From Candidatus Heimdallarchaeota archaeon LC_2 (GTDB lineage: Archaea > Asgardarchaeota > Heimdallarchaeia > Heimdallarchaeales > Kariarchaeaceae), in assembly GCA_001940725.1 (NCBI GenBank), contig MDVR01000042.1:1-64000 (forward strand): a stretch of 64,000 bases of DNA, read 5' to 3'. The notes beneath the pieces are model-generated. The model was not told the DNA's origin. It did no database searches and saw only the letters and a program-made list of their open reading frames with translations. Within the stretch, counting starts at the first letter, position 1. The number at the start of each line of letters is the position of its first letter. The translations under genes and the position numbers were made by a program. Shown one piece after another: positions 62,570-64,000 of the stretch.

Positions 62570-63932
62570 GACAAAAAGTATACATTTTCTTAACTTGATA
62601 AATCATATGATATTATTACTTTCAGTCAACTATTACTTCCGAGTTTAAATACTCAAATAGAATATAAAAACTAGTGAGAACTCTTATCAGAACTCTGATG
62701 AGAACTTTGCGAATTCCCGTAAAACTTGATGAGAATACCAAAAATATTCTTGTCAAAACTATGGAAGAGTACCTAAAGTGGTTCAGATGGGCTTTAATTA
62801 TGGTCTTTCCAATAAAACATTTTCAAGAATAAAAATTCATCACGGTATTTACAAAGATTTCAGAAAACAATCTCCTCTTAATTCTCAATTAGTGATAAAT
62901 GGGAAGAATAAAGGAGTTGATGTATTACTCAGTCAAAAAAAGAGGATTATGAGAAAAAAAACTTCCAAAAAGAAGAAAAACAAAATAATGAAACTACCTC
63001 AGGTAAAATTCAATTCGATCATTCCAATACGATATGATTACAGATGTTCAACTATCCATTTGGAACAACGCTATGTTTCATTAGCAACTATTTCTAAACG
63101 AGTAAATTTAGCATTTGAAATTCCTAAATATTATAGCAAATTAATCGATTGGAAATTCAAGAGTTTTGAGCTGGTTTATATTAATAAACACTTTTTCATT
63201 CATTTTGTAGTTGAGAAACCTGTATCTTCTGAATTCTTGAAATTACCCCATTCTGGTATGTTTATCGGTATAGATCGTGGTATGCGACATCTAGCAGTCA
63301 GTTCTCAAAATCAATTTTACAGCGGTTCTCGATTACGTGCTTCTAAAGATAAATATTTTAGATTAAAACGTAGTCTCCAGAAGAAAGGCACTCGATCAGC
63401 AAAATCTAAACTAAAGATAAGTTCTGGCAGAGAAAAACGGTTTCAGAAGGATATGAATCATTGTATAACAAAAGATATTATTTCAAAAATTCCTGCAAAT
63501 TCAACAATTATATTAGAAGATTTAAGTTATATTAGAAAAACTACAAAACGAAGAAGAAAAACAAGATCTAGCCGAGAATCCCATTCCTGGGCTTTCTATC
63601 AATTTCAAATGTTTTTGGACTACAAAGCTGTAGAAAAAAACATTGAAATTATATATGTGAATCCAGCTTATACTTCACAAGAATGTTCCAATTGCGGCTA
63701 TATTCTCAAAAGCAATCGAAACGGATCGAATTTTCTTTGCAAGAAATGTAATTTTTCTTTGAATGCTGATCTCAATGCTTCTCATAATATAAAATCAAGA
63801 AAATTTGATGATAATTATCTATTACAACTTGCCCGTCGAGCTATACGCATGACGGGTGGGGCTTCCGTCATTATCCCCAATGTAGCGTTCTAGGATAGCT
63901 ACAAGAAAAAGTATACTTTTTTGAATGATAAA
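62570..63932 (+). mobile_element. IS1341-like element carrying tnpB, copy 2
   Basis: Nearly identical to 11031-12388 and in the opposite orientation. It starts GACAAAAAGTATACATT and ends near GAATGATAAA. Its start is 4 bp upstream of the azlC ATG. Confidence 0.8.
62674..63893 (+). pseudogene. tnpB: Frameshifted tnpB, copy 2
   Basis: The frame from GTG at 62674 matches copy 1 except for a 12-bp in-frame insertion (CTGATGAGAACT, about 62692-62703) and a net loss of one base near 62773, just after GAGTAC, which breaks the frame at about codon 33. The rest remains open from GTG 62778 to 63893 with all RuvC acids (GIDRGMRH, ILEDLSYI, NADLNASH) and both zinc-finger CxxC pairs. A protein lacking the first about 30 residues could in principle be made. 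Confidence 0.85.
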
Positions 63933-64000
63933 GAATAATAATATTGTAACAAAAAAATGAAAATGATATTACCCTTACCGAGTCTTTGAAATAGAAATTC

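Overview
The window reads as the chromosome of an AT-rich archaeon, most likely an Asgard-type lineage. Archaeal marks are TATA-box promoters (TTTAAATA or TTTATATA) about 25 nt upstream of starts with many near-leaderless genes, an archaeal DnaG-type primase, ribosomal protein L40e, a stand-alone ERCC4 nuclease with helix-hairpin-helix motifs, an archaeal type IV pilus assembly cluster, and a tRNA-Val whose introns fit the archaeal bulge-helix-bulge rule. A Ras-like small GTPase and a diverged Rad51/RadA paralog point towards Asgard; the exact phylum is not provable from this window.

Left part (about 0-36 kb), accessory character. Genes are mostly single, in mixed orientation, and many are hypothetical, secreted or membrane-anchored: two paralogous beta-helix surface proteins, a Thr-rich surface protein, zinc-ribbon membrane proteins, a MazEF-type module, an iron-sulfur serine dehydratase pair, a cold-shock protein, the GTPase, a beta-lactamase-fold hydrolase, a short-chain dehydrogenase with palindromic operators, SnoaL-like proteins and several decayed genes. 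It also carries two IS-type transposase genes (TnpB, IS4-like), a likely transposase fragment at the left edge and a MITE-like element. Two repeat families stand out. A roughly 50-bp sequence occurs 16 times between 5.07 and 29.78 kb, always intergenic and always in the same orientation whichever way the genes run, so most genes or gene pairs sit between two copies, as in a cassette array. A second element of about 440 bp occurs three times (13.1, 18.9 and 36.1 kb) and keeps hairpins at matching places while the sequence changes, suggesting a structured RNA.

Right part (about 36.6-64 kb), housekeeping character, with neither repeat family. In order: a secreted PKD-like protein, a polysaccharide-deacetylase-like protein and a methyltransferase; tRNA-Val(CAC) with two introns; a tight run of SufB/SufD-like protein, Rieske protein and cytosine-C5 DNA methyltransferase; a membrane glycosyltransferase; DnaG with an Arg/Ser/Asp repeat tract; three phosphohexomutase paralogs around an unannotated L40e gene; acylphosphatase; a type IV pilus/Tad-like system (secretion ATPase, two TadC/FlaJ-type membrane proteins and several pilin-like proteins); AzlCD; and a second, frameshifted TnpB copy.

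Working together: deacetylase, glycosyltransferase and phosphohexomutases fit surface glycan synthesis; the pilus cluster and secreted anchored proteins make up a cell-surface set; the Rad51 paralog and two paralogous unknown genes share an ACCGACA promoter motif and may form one regulon. All calls come from reading the sequence; no database search was run.
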